From assembly GCA_963803085.1 (NCBI GenBank), contig CAWDLE010000015.1:1-64000 (forward strand): a DNA stretch of 64,000 bases, given 5' to 3'. The notes under the pieces are model-generated. The model saw nothing but the letters and a program-made list of their open reading frames with translations, did not search any database and had not been told where the DNA came from. This document shows, piece after piece, positions 41,942-49,783 of the stretch (position 1 is the stretch's first letter; the number at the start of each line of letters is the position of its first letter). The position numbers and the translations under genes are program-made. This DNA comes from JACVRW01 sp963803085 (GTDB lineage Bacteria; Actinomycetota; Thermoleophilia; Solirubrobacterales; Thermoleophilaceae).

Positions 41942-41974
41942 TCTAGGAGGCGTCGCCCTGAATCTAGGAGGCGT
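41942..41974. repeat. Short direct duplication at the cdsA stop
   Basis: TCTAGGAGGCGT occurs at 41942 and again at 41963, 21 bases apart. On the coding strand the second copy is the cdsA end (Gly-Tyr-Ala-Ser-stop) and the first is a near copy (Gly-Asp-Ala-Ser-stop). It is a recent 21-base tandem duplication between cdsA and dxr and does not alter either protein. Confidence 0.6.
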
Positions 41975-42812
41975 AGCCGAGCCCGACGGCTGCGTAGTAC
42001 GCCACCGGGATCGTGAACATGACTGCGTCGAGGCGGTCGAGCACGCCGCCGTGGGCGCCGAAGAGCTTGCCGGTGTCCTTCACCTCGAGGTCGCGCTTGA
42101 TCATCGACTCGAACAGGTCGCCGACCGGCGCGGCGATCGCCACGAGTGCGCCGATCAGCAGCGCGTCCGGGCCGGTCAGCCAGTCCTGGTAGAGGCCGGC
42201 GATCCAGAACGAGAGCGTGGCGCCGAACACGCCGGCGACGAGCCCCTCGAGAGTCTTGTTAGGCGAAATCAGCGGCGCGAGCGGCGTGCGACCGTACCAG
42301 CGCCCGCCGAAGTAGGCGAACGTGTCGCCCAGGAAGGTCGCGACGAGCACGTCGATCACCAGTCCGTCGCCGTGCGGCAGTTCGCGCAGCCAGATGGCGT
42401 ACACCAGCGCGAGGCCGATCCAGAGCACGCCGAAATAGGTCACCGCGATGGCCCAGGAGACGTTCTCCCGGCGCGGGCGGAGCACCGCCAGCACGAACGT
42501 CACCGGGAACGAGGCCGCGAGCACCATGATCACGTGGCGCGGCTCGCCGTAGAGGGCGGCCACCAGCATCGCCGCCATCGTGAGGAAGCCCGCGAGCGCA
42601 GGCGGCCGGACGCGGCCCATGAGCGTGTAGAGCTCGCCCATCGCCACCACGCCGAGGAGGAAGATGCCGATCGCCCAGATCTCCCCGCCCTGGTCGACGA
42701 TGACGAGCGCGAAGATGATCGCCGGGATCGCGACGACGATCCGCGGGGCGAGGTCGGACCCTCCCCGAACCCTCGAGGGGGTCTGACCCCCTTGAGGGTT
42801 TCGTGCCGCCAC
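41964..42812 (-). CDS. cdsA: Phosphatidate cytidylyltransferase
   Basis: 282 residues. It makes CDP-diacylglycerol from phosphatidic acid and CTP. Around eight TM segments precede the family signature SMIKRDLEVKDTGKLFGAHG followed by GVLDRLDAVMF. The annotated GTG start makes an N-terminal ~25-residue extension (AARNPQGGQTPSRVRGG) that is encoded by a palindromic element and has no counterpart in most CdsA proteins, which begin near PRIVVAIPAIIFALVI. No other start codon lies between, so the element appears to be translated. It follows uppS with 3 bases between. Confidence 0.9.
   Translation of the reverse strand: MAARNPQGGQTPSRVRGGSDLAPRIVVAIPAIIFALVIVDQGGEIWAIGIFLLGVVAMGELYTLMGRVRPPALAGFLTMAAMLVAALYGEPRHVIMVLAASFPVTFVLAVLRPRRENVSWAIAVTYFGVLWIGLALVYAIWLRELPHGDGLVIDVLVATFLGDTFAYFGGRWYGRTPLAPLISPNKTLEGLVAGVFGATLSFWIAGLYQDWLTGPDALLIGALVAIAAPVGDLFESMIKRDLEVKDTGKLFGAHGGVLDRLDAVMFTIPVAYYAAVGLGYAS
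42766..42803. repeat. Palindromic element inside the cdsA 5' end
   Basis: Imperfect inverted repeat: CGAACCCTCGAGGGGG, loop TCTGA, CCCCCTTGAGGGTTTCG. Each arm also contains its own inner palindrome (CCCTCGAGGG and CCCTTGAGGG). The element covers the first codons of cdsA, directly behind the uppS stop. It may be a mobile palindromic repeat or a translational control hairpin. Confidence 0.6.
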
Positions 42813-42815
42813 CGG

Positions 42816-43502
42816 CTACCGCCCCCCGAAACGGCGCCCGCGCGCCGCGTACTCGTCGAGCGAGGCCTCGAACGCCTCGCGCGTGAAGTCGGGCCAGAGC
42901 TCGTCGCGGAAGACGAACTCCGCATATGCGAGCTGCCACAGCAGGTAGTTGGAAATTCTCAGCTCGCCGCTCGTGCGGATCAGCAGGTCGGGATCGTGCA
43001 TGTCGGGTGCGTACAGGTGGCGCCGGAACTCTTCCTCGCTGTCACCCGAGAAGGTTCGCGCTGCGTCCACGATTTCCGCCCTGCCGCCGTAGTTGAAGGC
43101 CACGAACAGCGTGATGCGCTCGTTCTCGCTGGTGAGCTCTTCAGCCCAGTCCATCCGGCGAATGAGCTCGTCGTTCAGGCCCTCACGCCTGCCCACGAAG
43201 CGCATGCGCACGCCTTCCTCGTGGAGCTCCGGCGTCTCCCTGTCGATCCGCTCGGCGAACATCGCCATCAGCCCGTCCACCTCGGCCTGCGGGCGGCCCC
43301 AGTTCTCCGTGGAGAACGAGTAGACGGTGAGCTCCCGCACGCCCAGCTCGACCGCGTCTCGCAGCCTTGCCTTCACGACGTCGGCGCCCGCCTGGTGCCC
43401 CGCGAGCACCGGCAGGCCGCGATCCTGCGCCCAGCGGCCGTTCCCGTCGGTGATGATCGCGACGTAGCGCGCCCGCGCCGCGGCGTCGCTCACATCGCTC
43501 AC
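42816..43502 (-). CDS. uppS: Isoprenyl transferase (undecaprenyl diphosphate synthase)
   Basis: 228 residues. It condenses isopentenyl diphosphate onto an allylic diphosphate to make the C55 (or shorter) lipid carrier. The catalytic Asp is in YVAIITDGNGRWAQDRGLPV, then LTVYSFSTENWGRPQAEVDG and the C-terminal RTSGELRISNYLLWQLAYAE. The end (WPDFTREAFEASLDEYAARG) is typical. The initiation region overlaps the frr stop by 4 bases. Confidence 0.94.
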   Translation of the reverse strand: MSDVSDAAARARYVAIITDGNGRWAQDRGLPVLAGHQAGADVVKARLRDAVELGVRELTVYSFSTENWGRPQAEVDGLMAMFAERIDRETPELHEEGVRMRFVGRREGLNDELIRRMDWAEELTSENERITLFVAFNYGGRAEIVDAARTFSGDSEEEFRRHLYAPDMHDPDLLIRTSGELRISNYLLWQLAYAEFVFRDELWPDFTREAFEASLDEYAARGRRFGGR

Positions 43503-44068
43503 ACTTCGAGGATTTCTTGTTCCTTGCCGGCGAGGGCGGTGTCGATGTCGCCGACGTGAGAGTCCGTGAGCTTCTGGAGCTCTGACTCCGCCCGACGCTC
43601 GTCGTCCTCGCCCACCTCGCCCTCGCTCTTCAGCTCGCGCAGGTCGTGCATCACGTCCCGCCGCACGTTCCGCACGGCGACCCTCCCCTGCTCTGCGATG
43701 CCGTGCACGACCTTCACGAGCTCCTTGCGGCGCTCCTCGGTCAGCTCGGGGATCGAGAGCCGGATCACCTGGCCGTCATTCGACGGCGTGAGGCCCACGT
43801 CGGACTCGAGGATCGACTTCTCGATCGCCTTGATCGAGTTCTTGTCGTAGGGCGTGATGGTGAGCAGGCGCGCCTCGCTGGCCGAGATCTGGGAGAGCTG
43901 CCTGAGCGGCGTGACGGCGCCGTAGTAGTCGACCTCGATCCGATCGAGCAGGTGCGGGGACGCGCGCCCGGTCCGCACGGTGGCGAACTCGGTCTTGGTG
44001 GCGTCGACGGACCGCTGCATGCGGCCCTTCGCGTCGTCCAGAAAGTCCTTCAGTACGTCGTCGCTCAT
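43499..44068 (-). CDS. frr: Ribosome recycling factor
   Basis: 189 residues from ATG 44068, preceded by GTGAGGAGCGG. RRF splits post-termination ribosomes with EF-G. Its coiled-coil and head are readable: DAKGRMQRSVDATKTEFATV, RTGRASPHLLDRIEVDYYGA, ITPYDKNSIKAIEKSILESD, RRKELVKVVHGIAEQGRVAV. Length is standard. ATG overlaps the pyrH stop by 4 bases. Confidence 0.96.
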   Translation of the reverse strand: MSDDVLKDFLDDAKGRMQRSVDATKTEFATVRTGRASPHLLDRIEVDYYGAVTPLRQLSQISASEARLLTITPYDKNSIKAIEKSILESDVGLTPSNDGQVIRLSIPELTEERRKELVKVVHGIAEQGRVAVRNVRRDVMHDLRELKSEGEVGEDDERRAESELQKLTDSHVGDIDTALAGKEQEILEV

Positions 44069-44796
44069 CCGCTCCTCACAACGGTTCCCACGCGCTCGCC
44101 GCACACTATCCGGTCGATGTTGCGCTCGTCGTCCATGTTGAAGACCGTGATTGGTAAGCCGTTGTCCATGCAGAGCGACAGCGCTGTCGTGTCCATCACC
44201 TGCAGCCGCTGCTCGATCGCCTCCTGGTGAGTGATCTCCTCGATGAAGCGGGCGTCCGGGTCCTCTTGCGGGTCGGCGCTGTAGACGCCCTCGACCCCGT
44301 TCTTGGCCATCAGGATCGTCTCCGCGTGTATCTCCAGGGCCCTGAGGGCGGCGGCCGTATCGGTGGTGAAGAATGGGTTGCCCGTTCCCGCGGCGAAGAT
44401 CACGATCCTGCCCTTCTCCAGGTGGCGCATGGCGCGGCGCCGGATGTAGGGCTCGGCCACCTCCGAGATCGTGATTGCGGACTGCACGCGCGTGACCGCG
44501 CCGACCTTCTCGAGGGCGTCCTGGAGCGCGAGCGCGTTCAGCACGGTGGCGAGCATGCCCATGTAGTCGCCGGTGGCGCGGTCCATCCCGTCGGCAGCGC
44601 CCTTCAAGCCGCGGTAGATGTTGCCGCCGCCGACCACGATCGCGATCTCCACGCCGCGGTCGGACACGGCCTTCACCTGCTTTGCGATGGCGGCGATCCG
44701 TTCCGGGTCAGCCCCGTAGGGGAGGCTGCCCATGAGCGCCTCCCCCGAGAGCTTCAGGAGGATGCGCTTGAAGACCGGCCCGCCCTCCCCGGTCAC
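44065..44796 (-). CDS. pyrH: Uridylate kinase
   Basis: 243 residues from GTG 44796, which overlaps the tsf stop by 4 bases. PyrH phosphorylates UMP to UDP. Amino-acid-kinase-fold motifs: FKRILLKLSGEALMG, IAIVVGGGNIYRGLKGAADG, MGMLATVLNALALQDALEK, GRIVIFAAGTGNPFFTTDTA and the end MDNGLPITVFNMDDERNIDR. It is usually GTP-activated and UTP-inhibited in this family. Confidence 0.95.
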   Translation of the reverse strand: MTGEGGPVFKRILLKLSGEALMGSLPYGADPERIAAIAKQVKAVSDRGVEIAIVVGGGNIYRGLKGAADGMDRATGDYMGMLATVLNALALQDALEKVGAVTRVQSAITISEVAEPYIRRRAMRHLEKGRIVIFAAGTGNPFFTTDTAAALRALEIHAETILMAKNGVEGVYSADPQEDPDARFIEEITHQEAIEQRLQVMDTTALSLCMDNGLPITVFNMDDERNIDRIVCGERVGTVVRSG

Positions 44797-45404
44797 TCCC
44801 CCCCGACCTGGAAGCGGACGAATCTGCGGATCACGACGTTCTCACCGGTGTTCGCCGCGATCTCGGTGCGGAGCTCGCCGACGGTCTTGCCGCCGTGCTT
44901 CTCCTCGTTCACGTGCGTCTGGTCGAGCAGGACCACGTCCTCGAGCCACTTCTTGAGCCGGCCCTCGACGATCTTCTCCTGGACATCGGCGGGCTTGCCC
45001 TCGCTGGCGGCCTGCTCGCGCAGCACGCGCAGCTCGGCCTCCTTGGCCTGCTCGTCGACCTCGTCCTCGGTCACGTAGAGCGGATTGGCCGCCGCGACGT
45101 GAAGGGCAACCTCGCGTGCGAAGTCCTGGAACGGCTCGGTGCGCGCCACGAAGTCGGTCTCGCAGTCCACCTCCACCAGCACGCCGATCTGGCCGCCGGC
45201 GTGGATGTAGCTCGACACGACGCCCTCGGCGGCTGCCCGCTCGCCGCGCTTGGCGGCGGAGGCCTGGCCCTTCACGCGCAGGATCTCGATCGCCTTGTCG
45301 ATGTCGCCGCCCGAGTCCTGCAGGGCGGACTTGGCGTCCATGATCCCTGCGCCGGTTCGCTCACGCAGGCTCTTCACGTCTTGGGCGGAAATGGCGATGC
45401 TCAT
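44793..45404 (-). CDS. tsf: Elongation factor Ts (short form)
   Basis: 203 residues, the short EF-Ts type. N-terminal UBA-like segment: VKSLRERTGAGIMDAKSALQ; then ILRVKGQASAAKRGERAAAE and the core TDFVARTEPFQDFAREVALH, whose TDFVAR motif contacts EF-Tu. It recycles EF-Tu-GDP. The start is tied to rpsB by a one-base TGATG overlap. Confidence 0.95.
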   Translation of the reverse strand: MSIAISAQDVKSLRERTGAGIMDAKSALQDSGGDIDKAIEILRVKGQASAAKRGERAAAEGVVSSYIHAGGQIGVLVEVDCETDFVARTEPFQDFAREVALHVAAANPLYVTEDEVDEQAKEAELRVLREQAASEGKPADVQEKIVEGRLKKWLEDVVLLDQTHVNEEKHGGKTVGELRTEIAANTGENVVIRRFVRFQVGGE

Positions 45405-46339
45405 CAGGACTCCTCGTCAGGATCGAACGTACGGCGCTCACGAGGGGCTCCCGCGCCTGCTGCGGCCTCCGGACGCGTGCCGCTGGGCGTGGCGGGCTCG
45501 TCCGGCGAGAAGCCGGCCTCCTCCGCCTCCCGGCGTGCGCGCTCCTCGGCCTCGCGCTTCTCCTGCTCCTCCGCCTCGCGGGCGGCCTTCTCCTCGGCCT
45601 CCCTGCGCTCCGCCTCCTCGCGCTCGCGCCGGGCTGCCTCCTCCTCGGCGCGGAACTGGGTGGCGCGGTCGCGTGCGACGTCGGCGATGCCCTCGATGAT
45701 CACCTTGCAGGAGCGGATTGCGTCGTCATTGCCCGGGATCACGAAGTCCACGGGGTCCGGGTCGCAGTTCGTGTCCACGAGCCCGATGATCGGGATCTTG
45801 AGGCGCTTGGCCTCGCGCACGCCGATGTCCTCGACCTTGAGGTCCACCACGAACACCGCGTCAGGCGGGCGCTGCATTTCAGCCACGCCGCCGAGGTTCG
45901 TCTCGAGCTTGTCGCGCTCGTTCATCGCGGCGATGCGCTCGCGGACCGGCAGCAGGTCCATCGTGCCGGACTCGGTCCAGTCGCGCAGGTCGTGCAGGCG
46001 CCGGATGCGCTTGTTGATGGTCTGGAAGTTCGTCAGAAGCCCGCCCAGCCAGCGCTGGTCGATGTACGGCATGCCGGAGGCGGTGGCCGCCTCCTTGATC
46101 GAGTCGCGGGCCTGCTTCTTGGTGCCCACGAACAGGATCGTCCCGCCGCGGCCCGCAAGGTCGCCCGCGAACTCCTGGGCGGTGTGGAGCAGGCGCTCCG
46201 TCTTCTGAAGGTCGATGATGTGGATCCCGCCGCGCTCGCCGAATATGAAGCGGCGCATCTTGGGGTTCCAGCGGCGCGTCTGGTGGCCGAAGTGAACGCC
46301 GGCCTCCAGCAGCTCCCTAATGCCAATCTCGGTGGCCAA
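45404..46339 (-). CDS. rpsB: Ribosomal protein S2 with long charged C-terminal extension
   Basis: 311 residues from TTG 46339 (AAGGGAG seven bases upstream); the family start ATEIGIRELLEAGVHFGHQ follows at once. Core S2 motifs: RRWNPKMRRFIFGERGGIHI, GRGGTILFVGTKKQARDSIK, IPIIGLVDTNCDPDPVDFVI, GNDDAIRSCKVIIEGIAD. After residue ~235 a 75-residue tail follows, first a Glu/Ala/Arg single-helix (EEEAARREREEAERREAEEK), then a Pro/Ala end. Such tails occur in some actinobacterial and thermophile S2 proteins. The gene begins the rpsB-to-rseP run. Confidence 0.95.
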   Translation of the reverse strand: MATEIGIRELLEAGVHFGHQTRRWNPKMRRFIFGERGGIHIIDLQKTERLLHTAQEFAGDLAGRGGTILFVGTKKQARDSIKEAATASGMPYIDQRWLGGLLTNFQTINKRIRRLHDLRDWTESGTMDLLPVRERIAAMNERDKLETNLGGVAEMQRPPDAVFVVDLKVEDIGVREAKRLKIPIIGLVDTNCDPDPVDFVIPGNDDAIRSCKVIIEGIADVARDRATQFRAEEEAARREREEAERREAEEKAAREAEEQEKREAEERARREAEEAGFSPDEPATPSGTRPEAAAGAGAPRERRTFDPDEES

Positions 46340-46643
46340 AGAGTTGCTCCCTTGAAGTTTGTCGTTGAACGTCTGCCCACCGGTCGGCTCGCGGACCCGG
46401 GATCTCCCGGGCAGGGCCGCGGCCGCTGTGTCCAGCGGGGTAGCTTGCTTAACGGACGTGAGGATAGCCATGTGGCGCGGTCCCGGCCGAACGACCGCGG
46501 TAAAGAAGGTCAACACATTGGGCAACCAGAGCGCGACCAATGTGTTGAGCATCGCCCGAGGGCACCTCGGTGCTGCTTTTTCCTGCGAGACAACGGTCCA
46601 AGAACGAGACGAGGCGGTCCTGAGACCGCCTCGCTCGTATGTC
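46340..46643 (-). promoter_or_regulatory. rpsB leader region with two inverted repeats
   Basis: This 304-base stretch between convergent ends contains no gene I can support. Within the rpsB upstream region lie two perfect palindromes. The first is at 46396-46411 (CCCGGGA-TC-TCCCGGG), 57 bases before the start. The second is at 46511-46547 (CAACACATTGG and CCAATGTGTTG, 15-base loop), 172 bases before the start. They may form an r-protein attenuator or an operator; the sequence does not match a leader class known to me. The rluD terminator occupies 46610-46633. Confidence 0.45.
46610..46633 (-). terminator. Hairpin terminator after rluD
   Basis: Perfect 10-base stem (CGAGGCGGTC with GACCGCCTCG) and a four-base loop, 10 bases past the rluD stop on the minus strand. 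It separates the sepF-proC-yggT-lspA-rluD run from the rpsB leader. Confidence 0.75.
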
Positions 46644-47568
46644 TCAGCCCCCGTCTGGCCCTCCGGAGACTGGCTCCCGCCGCGCGCTGTCAAGTGCATG
46701 ACTCAGCTCGGCGGGTGGTTTGGACTCGCAAGCGAGCAATTCCCCATTGATTGGATGCCTAAACATCAGTTTCGACGCGTGCAAAAACTGACGCTTCAGG
46801 CCGAGCCTGCGGCCGCTCTTCCGGCCGCCGTATTGAGGGTCGCCCACGACGGGGTGGTCGATGGCCGCGAGGTGGGCTCGGATCTGGTGCGTGCGGCCGG
46901 TTTCGAGGCGCACACGCAGCAGTGTGGTGCGCGGAAGCCGCTCCAGGACCTCGAAATGGGTCACCGCGCTGCGGGCGCGATCGGTGCGCGTGGACATCAC
47001 GGTCCGGTTGCCGCGGTCGCGGCCGATCGGCGCGTCGATGGTGCCGCTCTCGGCGTCCGGATGCCCCTCCACCAGGGCGGTGTACTCGCGGGTGATCTCG
47101 CGCGCCTTCATCATCTTCTGGAGGGCGGCGTGCGCCTCGTCGGAGCGCGCCACCACGAGCAGCCCGGAGGTGTCGCGGTCCAGGCGGTGGACGATGCCCG
47201 CGCGCTCCGGATGCTCTCCCCCCGCGGCCAGGGGGGCCAGCGCCTCCGCGAGCGTCGGCCCGCGGTGTCCGGGTGCCGGGTGCGTGACCACGCCCGCCGG
47301 CTTGTCGACCACGAGCAGGTGCTCGTCCTCGTAGACGATCTCGAAGGGAACGACGCTCCGGCGCGTCCGGCTCGGCCTCCGCGGCGGGCGCCTCCACGGC
47401 CACCCTCTCCCCCTCCGCGATCCTGTGGTTCTTGGGCCGCGTGTGGCCGTCCACCGTGACCGCCCCGCGCTCGATCAGGCGCTGGGCCGCGGCTCGGGAC
47501 AGCGCGGCGCCACGTGCGGCGAGGAAGGCGTCCAGCCGAAGGCCGGCGTCCTCGGCTGCGGCGATCAG
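46644..47568 (-). pseudogene. rluD: RluD-type 23S rRNA pseudouridine synthase with one +1 frameshift
   Basis: The S4 RNA-binding domain is in one frame (LRLDAFLAARGAALSRAAAQ, LIERGAVTVDGHTRPKNHRI) and the catalytic domain in the next (VVDKPAGVVTHPAPGHRG, AGIVHRLDRDTSGLLVVARS with the catalytic Asp, THQIRAHLAAIDHPVVGDPQ). The switch is near 47350-47360: dropping one base from GAGCGTCGTT gives ERVPFEIVYEDEHLLVVDKP and one continuous protein. All functional residues are intact, so a base-call error is likely. The N-terminal start is unclear: a CTG at 47568 overlapping the lspA stop is the best in-frame candidate. It is last in the sepF run. Confidence 0.8.
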
Positions 47569-48026
47569 TTCGTCCGAGGCCGTTTCTGGCTCCCCTCCAC
47601 GGTCCAGAGCAGCAGGAACACGCCGACCACGATGCAGGCGTCGGCCACGTTGAAGGCCGGCCACGCCACGGGGTCGATGAAGTCGATCACCGCGCCGTCG
47701 CGAGCTCGGTCCGCGAGGTTCCCCAGCGCGCCGCCCATCAGCAGCCCGACGGGCAGCCACAGGAGCGGCATGTCGCGGTGCAGCGCGAAGTACCCGATCA
47801 AAAGGGCGAGCGACACCCCGATCAGGATCGCCACCACCGTGCCGCCTCCCGCGAAGGCGCCGAACGCGACGCCCGAGTTGCGGGTGTTCGTCAGGTCGAG
47901 CCCGAAGAAGATGTTCACCTGCTCGCCGCGCTCGATGTTCGAAATGGCCAGCTGCTTGGTGGCCTGGTCGATGGCCACGACCAGCCCTGCGGTGGCGATC
48001 GCCGCGGCCGCGCCGCCCTGCCTCAT
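47565..48026 (-). CDS. lspA: Signal peptidase II (lipoprotein)
   Basis: 153 residues with four TM segments. The conserved Asp residues of this membrane protease are in GNLADRARDGAVIDFIDP and WPAFNVADACIVVG; FFGLDLTNTRNSGVAFG is the other family box. It removes signal peptides from diacylglyceryl-prolipoproteins. ATG overlaps the yggT stop by 4 bases. Confidence 0.95.
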   Translation of the reverse strand: MRQGGAAAAIATAGLVVAIDQATKQLAISNIERGEQVNIFFGLDLTNTRNSGVAFGAFAGGGTVVAILIGVSLALLIGYFALHRDMPLLWLPVGLLMGGALGNLADRARDGAVIDFIDPVAWPAFNVADACIVVGVFLLLWTVEGSQKRPRTN

Positions 48027-48328
48027 CCCCTGATGAGACTTACGACGATCGAGCTGACGATGATCAGCACGAAGGTGGCCACGATCGGGCTCAGGTCAAG
48101 TCCGGCGCCGCCCAAGCGAACCGGCGGCAGGATGCGGCGGAAGAGGTTCAGGTACGGGTCCGTCACGTCGGTCACGAACTTCAGGGCGGCGGAGAGGTAG
48201 CGGTTGTACGGCATCCGCGGAATCCAGCTCATGAGGATGCGGATGAAGATCAGGACGAGGTAGACGAGCGAAAGCGTGTAGACGTAGTCGGCCACGTCCC
48301 CGCGGGTGATCGCGAAGTAGGTGTTCAC
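48023..48328 (-). CDS. YggT-family membrane protein
   Basis: 101 residues from GTG 48328, overlapping the proC stop by 4 bases. Two TM segments (VYTLSLVYLVLIFIRILMSW; PIVATFVLIIVSSIVVSLI) and the signature TDPYLNLFRRILPPVRLGGAGLDLSP define the YggT/YlmG family. In Gram-positive bacteria and chloroplasts ylmG lies beside sepF and is linked to division or membrane organisation; its reaction, if any, is unknown. Confidence 0.92.
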   Translation of the reverse strand: MNTYFAITRGDVADYVYTLSLVYLVLIFIRILMSWIPRMPYNRYLSAALKFVTDVTDPYLNLFRRILPPVRLGGAGLDLSPIVATFVLIIVSSIVVSLIRG

Positions 48329-49083
48329 CGTGTGGCCTCCACGACCGTGTCCACCGCCGCGCGGCAAACATCCCTGAGGCCGCGCTCCTCGAGCGTGATC
48401 AGGCCCTTCTCGGTCACCCCGCCCGGCGTTGCCACTCGGGCGCGCAGTCCCGGAGCGTCGTAGTCGTGCTGTGCGAGGTAGTCCGCCGTGCCGCCCATCG
48501 TCTCGACGACCATTCGCATGGCGTCATCTGGATCAAGGCCGTGCGCGGCCCCGGCCTCGGCGAAGCTCTCCGCCACCAGGGCCATGAATGCCGGTCCGCA
48601 GCTCATCAGCGCCATCGCGGGCTCGATCAGGGGCTCTTCGTCGAGCGGGATCACGGCGCCGGCGCGACCCATCAGAGCGAGAATCTCGTCCTCGGGGCCG
48701 TCCGACGCGCCCGGTCCGGCGATGTAGCAGAGCACCCCGCGCCGCACCTCGGTCGGCATGTTCGGAATGAAGCGGTAGACCGAGGCGCCTGGGTAGGCCG
48801 CGGCGACCTGGTCGGTGGTGGTTGCGGCGAGGATCGAGACGACCACCCGTGCGCCGTCACCCACCTCAGCGGCAACGTCGTCGAGCTGCTTCGGCTTGTG
48901 GCAGAGCACGAGCACGTCGGCGCGCTCGGCCAGCTCTGCATTCGAGCCCACGGCCTCTCCGCCGAGAGCCTCCGCGAGCGCGGTGGCCTTCGCCTGGTCA
49001 ACGTCGTACACGAGGACGGGCTCACCGATGCCGCGAGCAAGCGCGGACGCCATGTTCCCTGCCCCGATCAGACCCAGCCTCAT
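48325..49083 (-). CDS. proC: Pyrroline-5-carboxylate reductase
   Basis: 252 residues. It catalyses the last step of proline synthesis with NAD(P)H. The Rossmann start is RLGLIGAGNMASALARGIGE; substrate and dimer segments are YRFIPNMPTEVRRGVLCYIA and SCGPAFMALVAESFAEAGAAHG; ATPGGVTEKGLITLEERGL closes the fold. It sits between sepF and yggT, as in many actinobacteria. Confidence 0.95.
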   Translation of the reverse strand: MRLGLIGAGNMASALARGIGEPVLVYDVDQAKATALAEALGGEAVGSNAELAERADVLVLCHKPKQLDDVAAEVGDGARVVVSILAATTTDQVAAAYPGASVYRFIPNMPTEVRRGVLCYIAGPGASDGPEDEILALMGRAGAVIPLDEEPLIEPAMALMSCGPAFMALVAESFAEAGAAHGLDPDDAMRMVVETMGGTADYLAQHDYDAPGLRARVATPGGVTEKGLITLEERGLRDVCRAAVDTVVEATR

Positions 49084-49126
49084 CGCCGCCGCACTCTATC
49101 GGCGGCGAACGGAAACACCTGGCTGC

Positions 49127-49147
49127 GCGCCGGGCAACGCCCGGCGC
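49127..49147 (-). terminator. Short hairpin after sepF
   Basis: GCGCCGGGC, loop AAC, GCCCGGCGC: a perfect 9-base stem 11 bases after the sepF stop. A second stem (TCGCCGCC with GGCGGCGA, 49083-49108) lies between it and proC. Either could reduce read-through from sepF into proC. Confidence 0.5.
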
Positions 49148-49157
49148 TTGCCCAACA

Positions 49158-49697
49158 TCACGACTGGTTGAAGAAGCCCTTCTCGATCAGCCGCGCACGT
49201 TCCTCGGCCGAGACCTCGACGTTGCGAGGGGTGAGAAGGAACACCTTGTCGGCGATCCGCTGCATTCCGCCGTCGAGCGCGTAGGTGAGTCCGGATCCGA
49301 AGTCGATCAGCCGCTTCGACAGGTCGGTGTCCGTGCCCTGGAGGTTGAGGATCACGGGCACGCCGTCCTTGTACTGGTCGGCGATCTGCTGGGCGTCGTT
49401 GAAGCTCTTGGGGATCACCAGGTGCACCTGGATGTCCCCGCCGCCGCGCCCGCCGTTGCCGCCCACGGGGCGCAGGACACGAGTCTCGCGACCGCCACTG
49501 CGCGGCTCGTCGGCAAAGATGTCGTCGAACTCGTCACGGCGCCGGCGCTGAAGCCGGCGCACGTTCGGGCGCTCCCGGTAGCGATCCTCTAGCTCGGCCT
49601 CCGGCTCGGGCTCCTGAATCGCCTCGTAGCGCGGATCCTCCTCCTCGGCCAAGCCGAAGTAGACCAGCGTGCGGTGCCATGTGTCGCGAAGCGCCAT
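49158..49697 (-). CDS. sepF: Cell division protein SepF
   Basis: 179 residues. I start at ATG 49697 (MALRDTWHRTLVYFGLAEEE) because this amphipathic N-terminal helix with the membrane-binding YFGL-acidic end is the family start; a GTG 69 bases upstream would add an unrelated segment. A long acidic/basic linker leads to the C-terminal alpha-beta FtsZ-binding domain (VHLVIPKSFNDAQQIADQYK, GVPVILNLQGTDTDLSKRLI, DFGSGLTYALDGGMQRIADK). SepF anchors FtsZ to the membrane. It heads the minus-strand run and is divergent from a plus-strand methyltransferase gene. Confidence 0.93.
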   Translation of the reverse strand: MALRDTWHRTLVYFGLAEEEDPRYEAIQEPEPEAELEDRYRERPNVRRLQRRRRDEFDDIFADEPRSGGRETRVLRPVGGNGGRGGGDIQVHLVIPKSFNDAQQIADQYKDGVPVILNLQGTDTDLSKRLIDFGSGLTYALDGGMQRIADKVFLLTPRNVEVSAEERARLIEKGFFNQS

Positions 49698-49783
49698 ACG
49701 ACCGTGAAGTTCGAGCGTAAGCGGGAAACTCCTTGTCCAGGCAAGGTACCAGTCGGTTGGGCTCACCTAGACTGCAACGGCGC

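Noticed and set aside
46500..46560. TTGACC at the edge of the rpsB inverted repeat as a -35 box
   Set aside because: No -10-like hexamer lies at 16-19 bases spacing.
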